A stretch of DNA of 64,000 nt, taken from positions 62,001 through 126,000 of the forward strand of contig NZ_BMTL01000016.1 in assembly GCF_014649655.1 (NCBI RefSeq), given 5' to 3'. Positions 25,569 through 33,581 of the stretch are shown in pieces. The first letter of the stretch is position 1, and each line of letters starts with the position of its first letter. The DNA is from Streptomyces humidus (GTDB taxonomy: Bacteria > Actinomycetota > Actinomycetes > Streptomycetales > Streptomycetaceae). A program made the translations under genes and the position numbers. The notes under the pieces were generated by a model. The model worked only from the letters and a program-made list of their open reading frames with translations. It searched no databases and was not told the origin of the DNA.

Positions 25569-26623
25569 AGGTAGTCCTCCAGCCGGGCCACCGCGTAGCC
25601 CTTCGACGTGACCTTGTCCACGAAGCGGCGCACCATGTCGGGCATCGTGCCCTTCCATTCGCCGCGGCCGCGGAAGTGGGTGAGGACGATGTCGCCGGGA
25701 TGGAGGTCCTGGTCCGACTCCCGGTACTCCCAGTGGTCGACGAAGACCTCCTCGTCCCAGAGCGGGGCGTAGCGCACGCCGCAGGACTTCGCGGCGCGCA
25801 GGGTGTCCTGGTCGTAGTTGCCGTACGGCGGCCGGAAGAGGGCGGGACGGTCGCCGTAGCGCTCGCGGAGCACCTCCTGCATGCCGCAGATCTCGCGCTT
25901 CTGGCGGGCGTAGGAGAGGGCGGGCAGGTACGGGTGGTGGAGCGTGTGGTTGTTCAGGGTCACCCCCAGGTCCCGCATCTTCTTGAAGTAGCCGTAGTCG
26001 TCCTTGATCAGGAAGTTGCTGAGGAACGCGGTGTACGGGATCTTCAGCTCGCTCATCATGCGCAGGAACGCCGGGTCCTTCTCGGCGCCGTCGTCGACGG
26101 TGAGGAAGACGACCCTGTCCTCGGTCGGGACCGTGGTGAAGACCGGCGGCAGCCCGAGTTCCTCGTGGTCCGCGACCTCGAATCCCCTGCGGGTGGTGAT
26201 CTCCGGCTTGCGCGCGGGCGGCGCCGGGGGCGTCAGCGGGACCTTCCGCAGGCCCCAGCGCCGCGCCGCCGCGACCTGAGCCTGCCGGGCGGCGCGGAGC
26301 CGGCCGGCGTACGCGTGCAGGGCGCGCGCCGCCGGCGCCTCCGGCGGCGCGGCCTTCTCGGGCTGCTGGCCCGCAGCGGGGCGGAGCGAAGCGCCGCCGC
26401 CCCCGCCGCCGCCCCCGGCGCAGCCGGACGCGAGGGCGGTCAGCGCGAGGACGGTGAACGCGCCGAGGATTCCCGTACGCCCGCGGCCGCGTCGGATTCC
26501 CGTACGGCCGCCGCCCCGTCGGATTCCCGTACGCCCGCGACCCCGTCGGATTCCCGTACGACCGCACCGGCGCGGCCCCTGAGAACAACCGCGGTTGTCA
26601 TCATTTTGTACGACAGATCCCAT
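25565..26623 (-). CDS. Polysaccharide deacetylase-family lipoprotein (first gene of pair)
   Basis: A 352-residue NodB-homology protein. The N-terminus is Arg-rich and made of a nine-residue repeat (RTGIRRGRG type) before the hydrophobic segment LGAFTVLALTALASGCAGG, which has a lipobox and a Gly run. Catalytic motifs are VVFLTVDDGAEKD, NHTLHHPYLPAL, RPPYGNYDQDTL and a late VLTHFRGRGEW. The ATG at 26623 is chosen over the longer frame to 26704; GAGGA lies about 10 bases upstream. It is divergent from the methyltransferase gene and translationally coupled to a second deacetylase. It is probably an outer-face enzyme acting on wall glycans. Confidence 0.87.
   Translation of the reverse strand: MGSVVQNDDNRGCSQGPRRCGRTGIRRGRGRTGIRRGGGRTGIRRGRGRTGILGAFTVLALTALASGCAGGGGGGGGASLRPAAGQQPEKAAPPEAPAARALHAYAGRLRAARQAQVAAARRWGLRKVPLTPPAPPARKPEITTRRGFEVADHEELGLPPVFTTVPTEDRVVFLTVDDGAEKDPAFLRMMSELKIPYTAFLSNFLIKDDYGYFKKMRDLGVTLNNHTLHHPYLPALSYARQKREICGMQEVLRERYGDRPALFRPPYGNYDQDTLRAAKSCGVRYAPLWDEEVFVDHWEYRESDQDLHPGDIVLTHFRGRGEWKGTMPDMVRRFVDKVTSKGYAVARLEDYL
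26467..26574. repeat. 27-bp minisatellite in the deacetylase signal peptide
   Basis: Copies of GGATTCCCGTACG begin at 26467, 26494, 26521 and 26548, exactly 27 bases apart. The repeats encode the positively charged N-region (nine residues per unit) of the lipoprotein signal peptide. Confidence 0.93.
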
Positions 26624-26806
26624 GGCGCCGGATCCTCGCAGCCGTCGTCCCGGAACCCGGACCGACACCGCCGCCGGGCGCCCACCATCCACCGACTGGC
26701 CCACACCGACCGCCGCATGCGCCCACCCGGCCGGCGGAGCGCCTTCTCACGGCGGCCGGTGGAGCCCCCCGACCGGCGGGGCGGGCGGCTGGCCGACAAT
26801 GGCGGG

Positions 26807-28006
26807 GTGAACGTCCTCGCCCCGCTCCTCACTGCCGAGGGCCGCGCCCTCCTCGACGCGGTGCGCGGCACCGCGCCCGCCGACGAGCTCGCCGTCGCCA
26901 CCCGGCTGCGCCGCGAGCACCCCGCCGACCTGGTGTCGGCGGCCCTCGGACAGGCGAGGCTGCGGCAGCGGGCGGCGGTGAAGTTCGGGGCCGAGGACGC
27001 GGACCGGATGTTCTTCACCCCGAACGGCGTGGAGCAGTCGACGCGGGCGAGCGTCGCCGGCTACCGGGCCGGGCGGATGAGGGCCCTCGGCGTGACCTCC
27101 GTGGCCGACCTGTGCTGCGGGATCGGCGGCGACGCGATCGCGCTCGCCCGCGCCGGGATCCGGGTGCTGGCCGTGGACCGGGACCCGGTCACGGCTCAGG
27201 CGGCTCGGGCGAACGCCGAGGCGCTGGGGCTGAGCGAACTGATCGAGGTGCGCGAGGCGGACGTCACCGAGGTGGACACCGGCGGCTACGACGCCGTGTT
27301 CGTCGATCCGGCGCGCCGGGGCGGACGCGGTCGGGTCTTCGACCCCGAGGGCTACTCGCCGCCGCTGTCCTGGGCGGTCGGCGCCGCCCTCGCCGCGCCC
27401 CGCGCCGCCCTGAAGATCGCCCCCGGCGTGCCGCACGAGGCGATCCCGGCCGAGGCCGAGGCCGAGTGGATCTCGGACGGCGGGGACGTGAAGGAGGCGG
27501 TGCTGTGGTTCGGGACCGGCGACCCGGGCGCCGTCCGGGCGACCCTGCTGCCGGGGCCGCGGACGCTGCTCGGCAGCGGTCTGCCCGACCCGCGGGTGCG
27601 CCCGGTCGGCAGGTACCTGTACGAGCCCGACGGCGCGGTGGTCCGCGCCCATCTGGTCGCCGACGTGGCCCGTGAGGTCGACGGCGGGCTGATCGACGAG
27701 ACGATCGCCTACGTCACCGCGGATGCCCTGCGCCCCACGCCGTACGCCACCGCCTATGAGATCACCGATCAACTCCCCTTCAACGTGAAGAAGTTGAAGG
27801 CCCTGCTACGGGAACGCGGGGTGGGGATCCTGACCGTGAAGAAGCGGGGGTCGGCGGTGGAGCCGGAGGAGCTGCGGAAGAAGGTGCTCACCAAGGGGCA
27901 GGGGCCGCACTCGGCGACCGTCTTCCTGACCCGGGTGGCGGGGGCGCCGACGATGCTCGTCGGCGCCCCCGCCGGGCCGGACGTCACTGCCGGTGGAGCG
28001 TCCTGA
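26807..28006 (+). CDS. THUMP-like domain class I SAM methyltransferase
   Basis: A 399-residue protein with a class I methyltransferase core: VADLCCGIGGDAIALARAG (SAM loop), VLAVDRDPVTAQAARANAE and VFVDPARRGGRGR. The C-terminal region (PYATAYEITDQLPFNVKKL, LKALLRERGVGILTVKKRG) fits the THUMP-like domain seen in actinobacterial homologues, suggesting an RNA substrate. The GTG at 26807 is the first start that fits. The open frame runs far upstream through antisense of the deacetylase genes and is not coding there. Its 3' end overlaps the convergent CWB2 gene by 23 bases. Confidence 0.85.
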   Translation: MNVLAPLLTAEGRALLDAVRGTAPADELAVATRLRREHPADLVSAALGQARLRQRAAVKFGAEDADRMFFTPNGVEQSTRASVAGYRAGRMRALGVTSVADLCCGIGGDAIALARAGIRVLAVDRDPVTAQAARANAEALGLSELIEVREADVTEVDTGGYDAVFVDPARRGGRGRVFDPEGYSPPLSWAVGAALAAPRAALKIAPGVPHEAIPAEAEAEWISDGGDVKEAVLWFGTGDPGAVRATLLPGPRTLLGSGLPDPRVRPVGRYLYEPDGAVVRAHLVADVAREVDGGLIDETIAYVTADALRPTPYATAYEITDQLPFNVKKLKALLRERGVGILTVKKRGSAVEPEELRKKVLTKGQGPHSATVFLTRVAGAPTMLVGAPAGPDVTAGGAS

Positions 28007-30035
28007 GCGGTGCCAGGTTCGGCTGGACGCCGATCCGGTCGGGACGCTGCACCGCGGCGTCCGAGGCGTCGGCGCCCGCGCCCGCGGCGAGGGCCCGCGC
28101 CGACGTGGCCGCCGGGACGAGGCCGTTGTAGTACGGGCGGTACGTGAAGTAGGCGCTGCCCGCGCTCATCGAGGCGCCCGCGGTGTTCAGCTCGGCCTGG
28201 GCGAGCGAGCCGGTGCCGCCGAAGCCCACCATCGAGTTGACGGAGGCGCTCTCGCGCACGAGGTAGCTGTTCACCTCGGGCGACAGGGCGGTGGCGCTGC
28301 TGCTCCACAGGAGGGGGCCGAAGACGTTCACCGCCGAGGCGGCCGACACGCCGTCGCGCCAGGCGCCGGAGTAGGCGAGGCCGGTCATGTTCGGCGCGGT
28401 CCACCAGAACAGGGCGATGGCGACCGAGAGGGACCCGTCCGTGGTGCCCGAGATCGGGTAGTACGAGTACGTCGACGGCCACCGCGGGAAGCTCGTGTGG
28501 GTCAGCGCGTACGCCGCCGCCGAACCGACCGGGATGATCATGGTCTTGTCCGGGTTGAGGCTGTTCAGGTACGACTGCACCGAGGCGGTCAGCTTGTTGC
28601 CGTTGGTGAGGACGACGCCGGCCGCGCTGGCGGAGCCGTCTGAGCCGGCCGCGGCCGCCGCCGAGAGGGCCGCGCGGTACTCGGTGCCGCCGGCCAGGAA
28701 GACGTACTTGGGCGCGGAGGTGATGGTCTTGCTCACCGTCACCGAGGTCGCGTACCGGTCCGCGCCGGTCAGCCGCACGGGGACGTAACCGAGCGCCTTC
28801 ACCTGGCTGGCGACCGCGTTGTCGAGGACGGACGCGCTGCCGACCAGGTACACGGGCTTGCCCGGCGCCAGCGTCCGCTTCAGTTCGTTCTTCGTCGTCG
28901 ACGAGAGACCGGTCTTCTGGGTCATCAGCACCGGGCCCTCCTTCCGGCCGGCCAGGGCGGGCGCGGTGACGGCGTAGGCCGGGTCGTCCTGGTTGACCAG
29001 CACGGCGGACTTGGCGTTCATCAGGCCGGGCTCGCTGTGGCCGACGGTGTTCCAGGTCCAGCGGGAGGAGGCGGTGGCGGTGAGGTAGGCGTTGGCGCCC
29101 CAGACCCGTCCGGTGCTGTTCTTGCGCAGGGGCTGCCAGCTGGGGTTCCCGACACGGCTGCTGTTCGTCGCGTCCGTGACCGGGGTCAGCTCGCCGGTCG
29201 CCGTGTCGACGTACTCGACGGTGTGCACGTCGTCGCTGTTCGGCGAGGTGTGGGCGTCGAAGACGATCCGCTTGCCGGTGGGCGACCAGGACGGGGCGGC
29301 GTAGCGGCGGGGACCGGTGGTGAGCTGCTTGACGTCGGTGCCGTCGGCCTTCGCCGTGAAGATCTGCGGGTTGCCGTCGGTGTCCTTGCGGACGAACGCC
29401 AGCTTCGTCCCGTCCGGGGACCAGGCGGGCTGCTCGGCGTCGGCCAGCGCGAGCTTGACCGTCTTGGCGGCGGCGTCGTAGAGGTACACGCCCGCGGCGG
29501 CGTCGCAGCTTCCGGCACGGCGCTCGAACGCGACCAGTCCGTTGACGTTCACGCTCGGCTCGGAGTCGCAGACGGTGGCCGGCTCCAGGTTCGCCGGCAG
29601 CAGCGGACCGGGCGCCCAGGAGGCGTCGGAGGGACCGTAGGCGAGCTGGCCGCCGCTGGCGAAGACGACGTAACGGCCGCCGTTCCAGAACGTCAGGTCC
29701 TCGTACGGGGCGCTGGAGCGCAGGCCCTGCGCCCACGGCAGGGTGATCTTCTTGGTGCCGTTGGGCAGGACGCTGGAGATCTGGCCCGACACGCTGAGCA
29801 GACGGCTGCCGTCGGGCGCCCAGGTGGCGTAGCTCCCCACGTTGGGGACGGAGCTGGTCTTGCCGGTGACGGGGTCGACGAGCAACCCGCCGTCGTTGAG
29901 GATCTTGCCTTCGGCGCCCGGCCAGGGCCCCGCGTCGTCGGCGACGGCGCCGGGTGCGGTGGCCAGGGCGCCCGCCGTGGCGAGCACGACCGTGGTGGCG
30001 AGCGCCGCGGCGCGGCGGCGCGTGAACAGTCTCAA
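27984..30035 (-). CDS. Secreted beta-propeller protein with CWB2 cell-wall-binding repeats
   Basis: A 683-residue exported protein. A signal peptide (RRRAAALATTVVLATAGALA to PGAVADD) is followed by TolB/WD40-like propeller repeats up to about residue 300 (ATWAPDGSRLL, QPAWSPDGTKLAFVRKD, APSWSPTGKRIVFDA). From about residue 340 there are cell-wall-binding-type-2 (CWB2) repeats: VLVNQDDPAYAVTAPALAG, VYLVGSASVLDNAVASQVKALG, RLTGADRYATSV and VFLAGGTEYRAALSA. CWB2 modules hold surface proteins in clostridial walls. Start is TTG at 30035, with GGGGG about eight bases upstream and no better in-frame codon. It is probably surface-displayed; no enzymatic motif is seen. Confidence 0.85.
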   Translation of the reverse strand: MRLFTRRRAAALATTVVLATAGALATAPGAVADDAGPWPGAEGKILNDGGLLVDPVTGKTSSVPNVGSYATWAPDGSRLLSVSGQISSVLPNGTKKITLPWAQGLRSSAPYEDLTFWNGGRYVVFASGGQLAYGPSDASWAPGPLLPANLEPATVCDSEPSVNVNGLVAFERRAGSCDAAAGVYLYDAAAKTVKLALADAEQPAWSPDGTKLAFVRKDTDGNPQIFTAKADGTDVKQLTTGPRRYAAPSWSPTGKRIVFDAHTSPNSDDVHTVEYVDTATGELTPVTDATNSSRVGNPSWQPLRKNSTGRVWGANAYLTATASSRWTWNTVGHSEPGLMNAKSAVLVNQDDPAYAVTAPALAGRKEGPVLMTQKTGLSSTTKNELKRTLAPGKPVYLVGSASVLDNAVASQVKALGYVPVRLTGADRYATSVTVSKTITSAPKYVFLAGGTEYRAALSAAAAAGSDGSASAAGVVLTNGNKLTASVQSYLNSLNPDKTMIIPVGSAAAYALTHTSFPRWPSTYSYYPISGTTDGSLSVAIALFWWTAPNMTGLAYSGAWRDGVSAASAVNVFGPLLWSSSATALSPEVNSYLVRESASVNSMVGFGGTGSLAQAELNTAGASMSAGSAYFTYRPYYNGLVPAATSARALAAGAGADASDAAVQRPDRIGVQPNLAPLRTLHRQ

Positions 30036-30323
30036 GTTGTGGACCCCCGGGGATCACGTGATGTCGCATGATGTCGATGGAGCCGCGCGCGGGCCGGGTC
30101 GGCGTCGTCCCCCGTCGCCAAAACCGTCGGCCGCACAGTCGTTGCACAGCGGCCGGACCACTCTAGGCCGCCACAGACCCCAAAGGGAACGGATTTACGG
30201 CCAACAGACGTTCGACACAGCGGAGTTCACGAGAACTCGCCCGCGTCGCCGGACATCGGCGGGCGTCGGCGGAGTTCCGGGTGCGGGGATTACCGGGTCC
30301 CCGGGTTCCGCTCCCGGGTGGCC

Positions 30324-31667
30324 TCAGGTCCCACGGCAGGCCTCGGCCCGCTCCCTCAGCAGTTCCCGCTCCCGCTGGTTGCCCGTCAGCTCCGCCGCCC
30401 GTTCGAACTCGGCCCTCGCCTCCGCCGGCCTGCCCAGGCGCAGCAGCAGGTCGCCGCGGACGCTGGGGAGGAGGTGGTACCCGCGCAGCGCCGGTTCGGT
30501 GACGAGCCCGTCGACGATCTCCAGGGCCGGTCCCGGGCCCTCCGTCATCGACACGGCGACGGCGCGGTTGAGTTCGACGATCGGGGACGGCGCCCGGACG
30601 GCCAGCAGGCCGTACAGGGTGGCGATGGCCTCCCAGTCGGTGTCCCCGTAAGTGCGGGCGCGGGCGTGGCAGGCGGCCACGGCGGCCTGGAGGGCGTACG
30701 GACCGGGAGCGCCCGTGGAAGTGGCGCCGGCCCGGTCGAGGGCCGCGACGCCACGGGCGACGAGCATGCGGTTCCAGCGGCGCCGGTCCTGGTGCTCGAG
30801 GAGGACAGGCCTGCCGTCGGCGGCGGTGCGGGCGGCCGTGCGGGAGGCCTGGAACTCCAGCAGGGAGGCCAGAGCGTGCACCTCCGGCTCCTTCGGCATC
30901 AGGGCCGCCAGCTGCCGGGCCAGCCGCAGCGCGTCCTCGCACAACGCCGGGCGCAGCCAGTCGTCGCCGGCGGTGGCCGCGTACCCCTCGTTGAAGATCA
31001 GGTAGATCACGTCGAGGACCGAGCCGAGACGGGCCTCGCGGTCGGGTCCGTACGGCACCTCGAAGGCGACGTTCCTGGTGGCCAGGGTCTTCTTGGCGCG
31101 GACGATGCGCTGGGCCACCGTGGCCTCGGGGACCAGGAACGCGCGGGCGATCTCGGGCGTGCTCAGTCCGCCGAGCAGGCGCAGGGTGAGGGCGATGCGG
31201 GCCTCGGCGGACAGCACCGGGTGGCAGGCGGTGAAGACGAGCCTGAGCAGGTCGTCGTCGATGGCGTCGGGATCGGCCGGCTCCTCCGGCAGGACCGCCT
31301 CGTCCAGGCTCCGTCCGATCTCCCGGAGCTTGCGTGCGTAGTTCTCCCGGCGCCGGACCAGGTCGACGGCGCGGTGCCGGGCGGCGGCCGTGAGCCAGGC
31401 GCCGGGATTGTCCGGCACGCCGTCGCGCGGCCACTGTTCCAGCGCGGCCACCAGCGCGTCCTGCGCCAGTTCCTCCGCGATCCCGACGTCGCGGACGACC
31501 CGGGCGACGGCGGCGATGACCCGGGGCGACTCGAGCCGGAACACGGTCTCGATGGCGACGCGGGGATCCGGGGCGACGCGGGCATCCGGGGCGGACCGGG
31601 AGTCTGAGGCCGGGCCGCCGTCCGGGGCCGGGGCGGGCGGGGGGTTCGAGGCGGGCTGTTGTTCCAC
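30324..31667 (-). CDS. ECF42-type sigma factor with C-terminal TPR-like extension
   Basis: A 447-residue sigma factor. Region 2: VIAAVARVVRDVGIAEELAQDALVAALEQWP and AWLTAAARHRAVDLVRR. Region 4: ARIALTLRLLGGLSTPEIARAFLVPEATVAQRIVR. The remaining 230 or so residues (VIYLIFNEGYAA, EVHALASLLEFQASR, GYHLLPSVRGDLLLRLGR, ARAEFERAAELTGN) are the TPR-like extension of the ECF42 group, which works without an anti-sigma factor and needs this extension. The GTG start at 31667 is the best fit, with a G run upstream. The partner DGPF gene is 44 bases upstream in the same direction, and a matching promoter precedes that gene. The inducing signal is unknown. Confidence 0.9.
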   Translation of the reverse strand: MEQQPASNPPPAPAPDGGPASDSRSAPDARVAPDPRVAIETVFRLESPRVIAAVARVVRDVGIAEELAQDALVAALEQWPRDGVPDNPGAWLTAAARHRAVDLVRRRENYARKLREIGRSLDEAVLPEEPADPDAIDDDLLRLVFTACHPVLSAEARIALTLRLLGGLSTPEIARAFLVPEATVAQRIVRAKKTLATRNVAFEVPYGPDREARLGSVLDVIYLIFNEGYAATAGDDWLRPALCEDALRLARQLAALMPKEPEVHALASLLEFQASRTAARTAADGRPVLLEHQDRRRWNRMLVARGVAALDRAGATSTGAPGPYALQAAVAACHARARTYGDTDWEAIATLYGLLAVRAPSPIVELNRAVAVSMTEGPGPALEIVDGLVTEPALRGYHLLPSVRGDLLLRLGRPAEARAEFERAAELTGNQRERELLRERAEACRGT

Positions 31668-31711
31668 AGCCCCCCATCGAACACCCGCCGGGCCCGCGGA
31701 CCAAGGAAGGC

Positions 31712-32068
31712 TCAGCCCTCCGCGATCTCCCGCACCTCGCAGGTCACGGTCCAGAAGTCCTCGTGGACCTTCAGGAACCGCTTCGTCCACTCGATGGCCT
31801 CCGCCCGGTCCTTGCACTGCATGATCGCGTAGCCGCCGACGGCCTCCTTGGACTCGGTGAAGGGCCCGTCGGTGACGGAGATCCTGCCGCCCTCGTAGTG
31901 CACCCGGGCGCCCTGCGAGGTGGGGGTCAGCCCCTCGGTCTGCAGCATCACACCGGCCTTGGTGATCTCCTCGATCAGCTCTCCCATCCGCTGCATCAGC
32001 TCGGGGCTGGGGCCCTCGGCGGGTGCGGCGGCCTCGTCGATCCTCACGAGCGACAGGTAACGGGGCAT
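31712..32068 (-). CDS. DGPF/YCII-domain protein, ECF42 partner
   Basis: A 118-residue YCII-like ferredoxin-fold protein with the diagnostic DGPFTESKEAVGGYAIMQ motif. It begins MPRYLSLVRIDEAA. DGPF proteins are almost always next to ECF42 sigma factors and are their main targets; their biochemical role is unsettled. It is first gene of a two-gene unit with the sigma factor and its own promoter has the ECF42 signature. The ATG at 32068 is preceded by GGAGG (plus-strand CCTCC at 32076-32080). Confidence 0.93.
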   Translation of the reverse strand: MPRYLSLVRIDEAAAPAEGPSPELMQRMGELIEEITKAGVMLQTEGLTPTSQGARVHYEGGRISVTDGPFTESKEAVGGYAIMQCKDRAEAIEWTKRFLKVHEDFWTVTCEVREIAEG

Positions 32069-32120
32069 GGTGACTCCTCCGGTCAGGTGAGCCGGGTCCT
32101 TCCCGGCCTCTCACCCCTGC

Positions 32121-32147
32121 GTCGAACGGGAGCGGCCCGGATCGACA
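32121..32147 (-). promoter_or_regulatory. ECF42-dependent promoter
   Basis: Minus strand: TGTCGA (32147-32142), 17 bases, then CGAC (32124-32121). These are the -35 and -10 elements described for ECF42 target promoters. The distance to the DGPF start is about 50 bases, so the operon is probably autoregulated. Confidence 0.85.
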
Positions 32148-32278
32148 CCCTCGCGGTGGAATCTTCGAGAATCCCAGCCGGGTTCTCCGTCGGGAGGTCC
32201 TGGAGGATCTCATGGCGCAGCTTTCCGAAAGTTTCGGTCATTCAGCCGATTGACTTCGGTGGAGTCCGGAGGTTCGCG

Positions 32279-33421
32279 TCACGCCCCGTCGACACGCCGA
32301 CTTCCGGCCACTCCCCCGCTCTCGGCTTCGCTCGAGCAGGGGCCCCCGTCCCGGACGCCGCCCTCAGCGGCCGGCGGCGCTCCGGTGCTCGTGCGCACCA
32401 CCAGGCTGGTCGCCAGTTCCACCCGGGTCGCCGTCGGCGCCTCCTGCGACGTCGACCGCGCCAGTTCGAGGACCAGCCGGGCGGCCGCCTCGGCCATCTC
32501 CGTCAGCGGCTGCCGCACGGTCGTCAGCGGCGGCCCCACCCAGCGGGCCACCGGCAGATCGTCGAAGCCGACCACGCTGACGTCCTCCGGGATGCGCAGC
32601 CCCAGCTCGCGCGCGGCCTCGTAGAAGCCGAGGGCCTGGAGGTCGTTGCCGGCGAAGACGGCGGTGGGCCGGTCGGGGCGGTCGAGGAGCTCGCGGCCGA
32701 GGCGGTAGCCGGTCTCGTGATGGAAGTCGCCGGTCTTGATCAGCGAATGGTCGACCGGCAGGCCGGCCGTCTCCAGGGCGGCCCGGTATCCGTCGATCCT
32801 GGCGCGGCTGCACATCATCTGCGGCGGCCCGCTGATCGCCCCGATCCGCCGGTGCCCCAGCTCGACCAGGTGCCGGGTCGCGGCGAGGCCGCCCTGCCAG
32901 TTGGTCGCCCCGATGGACGGCACGTCGGCGCCCGGGTCACCGGCCGGGTCCATCACCACGAACGGGATGGACCGGCTGGTCAGCAGCGCCCGCTGGGACT
33001 CGTCCAGCCCGGACAGCACCAGCACGACGCCGTGCGGGCGGCGGGCGGCGACCTGGTCGGCCCAGGTCCGCCCAGGGGTGAGCCGCCCCGCGCTCTCGCT
33101 CAGCACCACGCTCAGCCCGGCGTCCCGGGCCACGTTCTCCACGCCCCGGATGACCTCCATCGCCCAGGCGCTCTCCAGCTCGTGGAAGACCAGGTCGATC
33201 AGCGGCGAGCGGGTCGCCTCGGCCCGGCGCCGCCGGTAGCCGTGGGCGCGCAGCAGTTCCTCGACGCGCGTGCGGGTGCCGGGGGCGACGTCGGCCCGGC
33301 CGTTGAGGACCTTCGAAACAGTCGGTGCCGATACGCCGGCCTCGCGGGCGATCTCGGCGAGAGTCGCGGTCTGTGTCGGCCGCGCTTCTGTACGCGTTTC
33401 CACGGGCTCCGAGGGTGTCAT
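32279..33421 (-). CDS. LacI-family transcriptional regulator
   Basis: A 380-residue LacI regulator. The N-terminal helix-turn-helix and hinge read TLAEIAREAGVSAPTVSKVLNGR and VEELLRAHGYRRRR. The sugar-binding domain has IDLVFHELESAWAMEVIRGVE, IGAISGPPQMMCSRARIDGY and FAGNDLQALGFYEAARELG. ATG at 33421 marks a typical start before a short Thr-rich lead. It is divergent from the GH3 glycosidase gene with a repeat-containing operator candidate over that gene's promoter, so it most likely represses it until a sugar inducer binds. The C-terminal tail after STGAPPAAEGG is low complexity. Confidence 0.93.
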   Translation of the reverse strand: MTPSEPVETRTEARPTQTATLAEIAREAGVSAPTVSKVLNGRADVAPGTRTRVEELLRAHGYRRRRAEATRSPLIDLVFHELESAWAMEVIRGVENVARDAGLSVVLSESAGRLTPGRTWADQVAARRPHGVVLVLSGLDESQRALLTSRSIPFVVMDPAGDPGADVPSIGATNWQGGLAATRHLVELGHRRIGAISGPPQMMCSRARIDGYRAALETAGLPVDHSLIKTGDFHHETGYRLGRELLDRPDRPTAVFAGNDLQALGFYEAARELGLRIPEDVSVVGFDDLPVARWVGPPLTTVRQPLTEMAEAAARLVLELARSTSQEAPTATRVELATSLVVRTSTGAPPAAEGGVRDGGPCSSEAESGGVAGSRRVDGA

Positions 33422-33449
33422 GGCGGCGATCGTATCGCCACGCGACCTC

Positions 33450-33478
33450 TTGACGAACCTGGTAGGACGCCATAGGTT
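33450..33478 (+). promoter_or_regulatory. Vegetative promoter of the GH3 gene
   Basis: TTGACG (33450-33455), 17 bases, TAGGTT (33473-33478). It fits the HrdB-type consensus. Transcription would begin near 33485, inside the operator candidate. Confidence 0.7.
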
Positions 33479-33483
33479 CCCGG

Positions 33484-33512
33484 AACATTCGAAGTACATG
33501 TCGAAACATTCG
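33484..33512. promoter_or_regulatory. Candidate LacI-family operator
   Basis: AACATTCG is repeated directly at 33484-33491 and 33505-33512, 21 bases (two helical turns) apart. Between and overlapping them, TTCGA (33488-33492) and TCGAA (33501-33505) make an inverted repeat. The element covers the predicted transcription start of the GH3 gene. Confidence 0.65.
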
Positions 33513-33581
33513 TTCAACTTCGTACAGGATCCCCGGATTCGCTGGCCCTCTGGTGGCTCACCGACCTCTGACAGGAGTTTC

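Noticed and set aside
25676..26806. N-terminal extension of the methyltransferase frame
   Set aside because: It lies antisense to the deacetylase lipoproteins and their promoter; the protein starts at the GTG at 26807.
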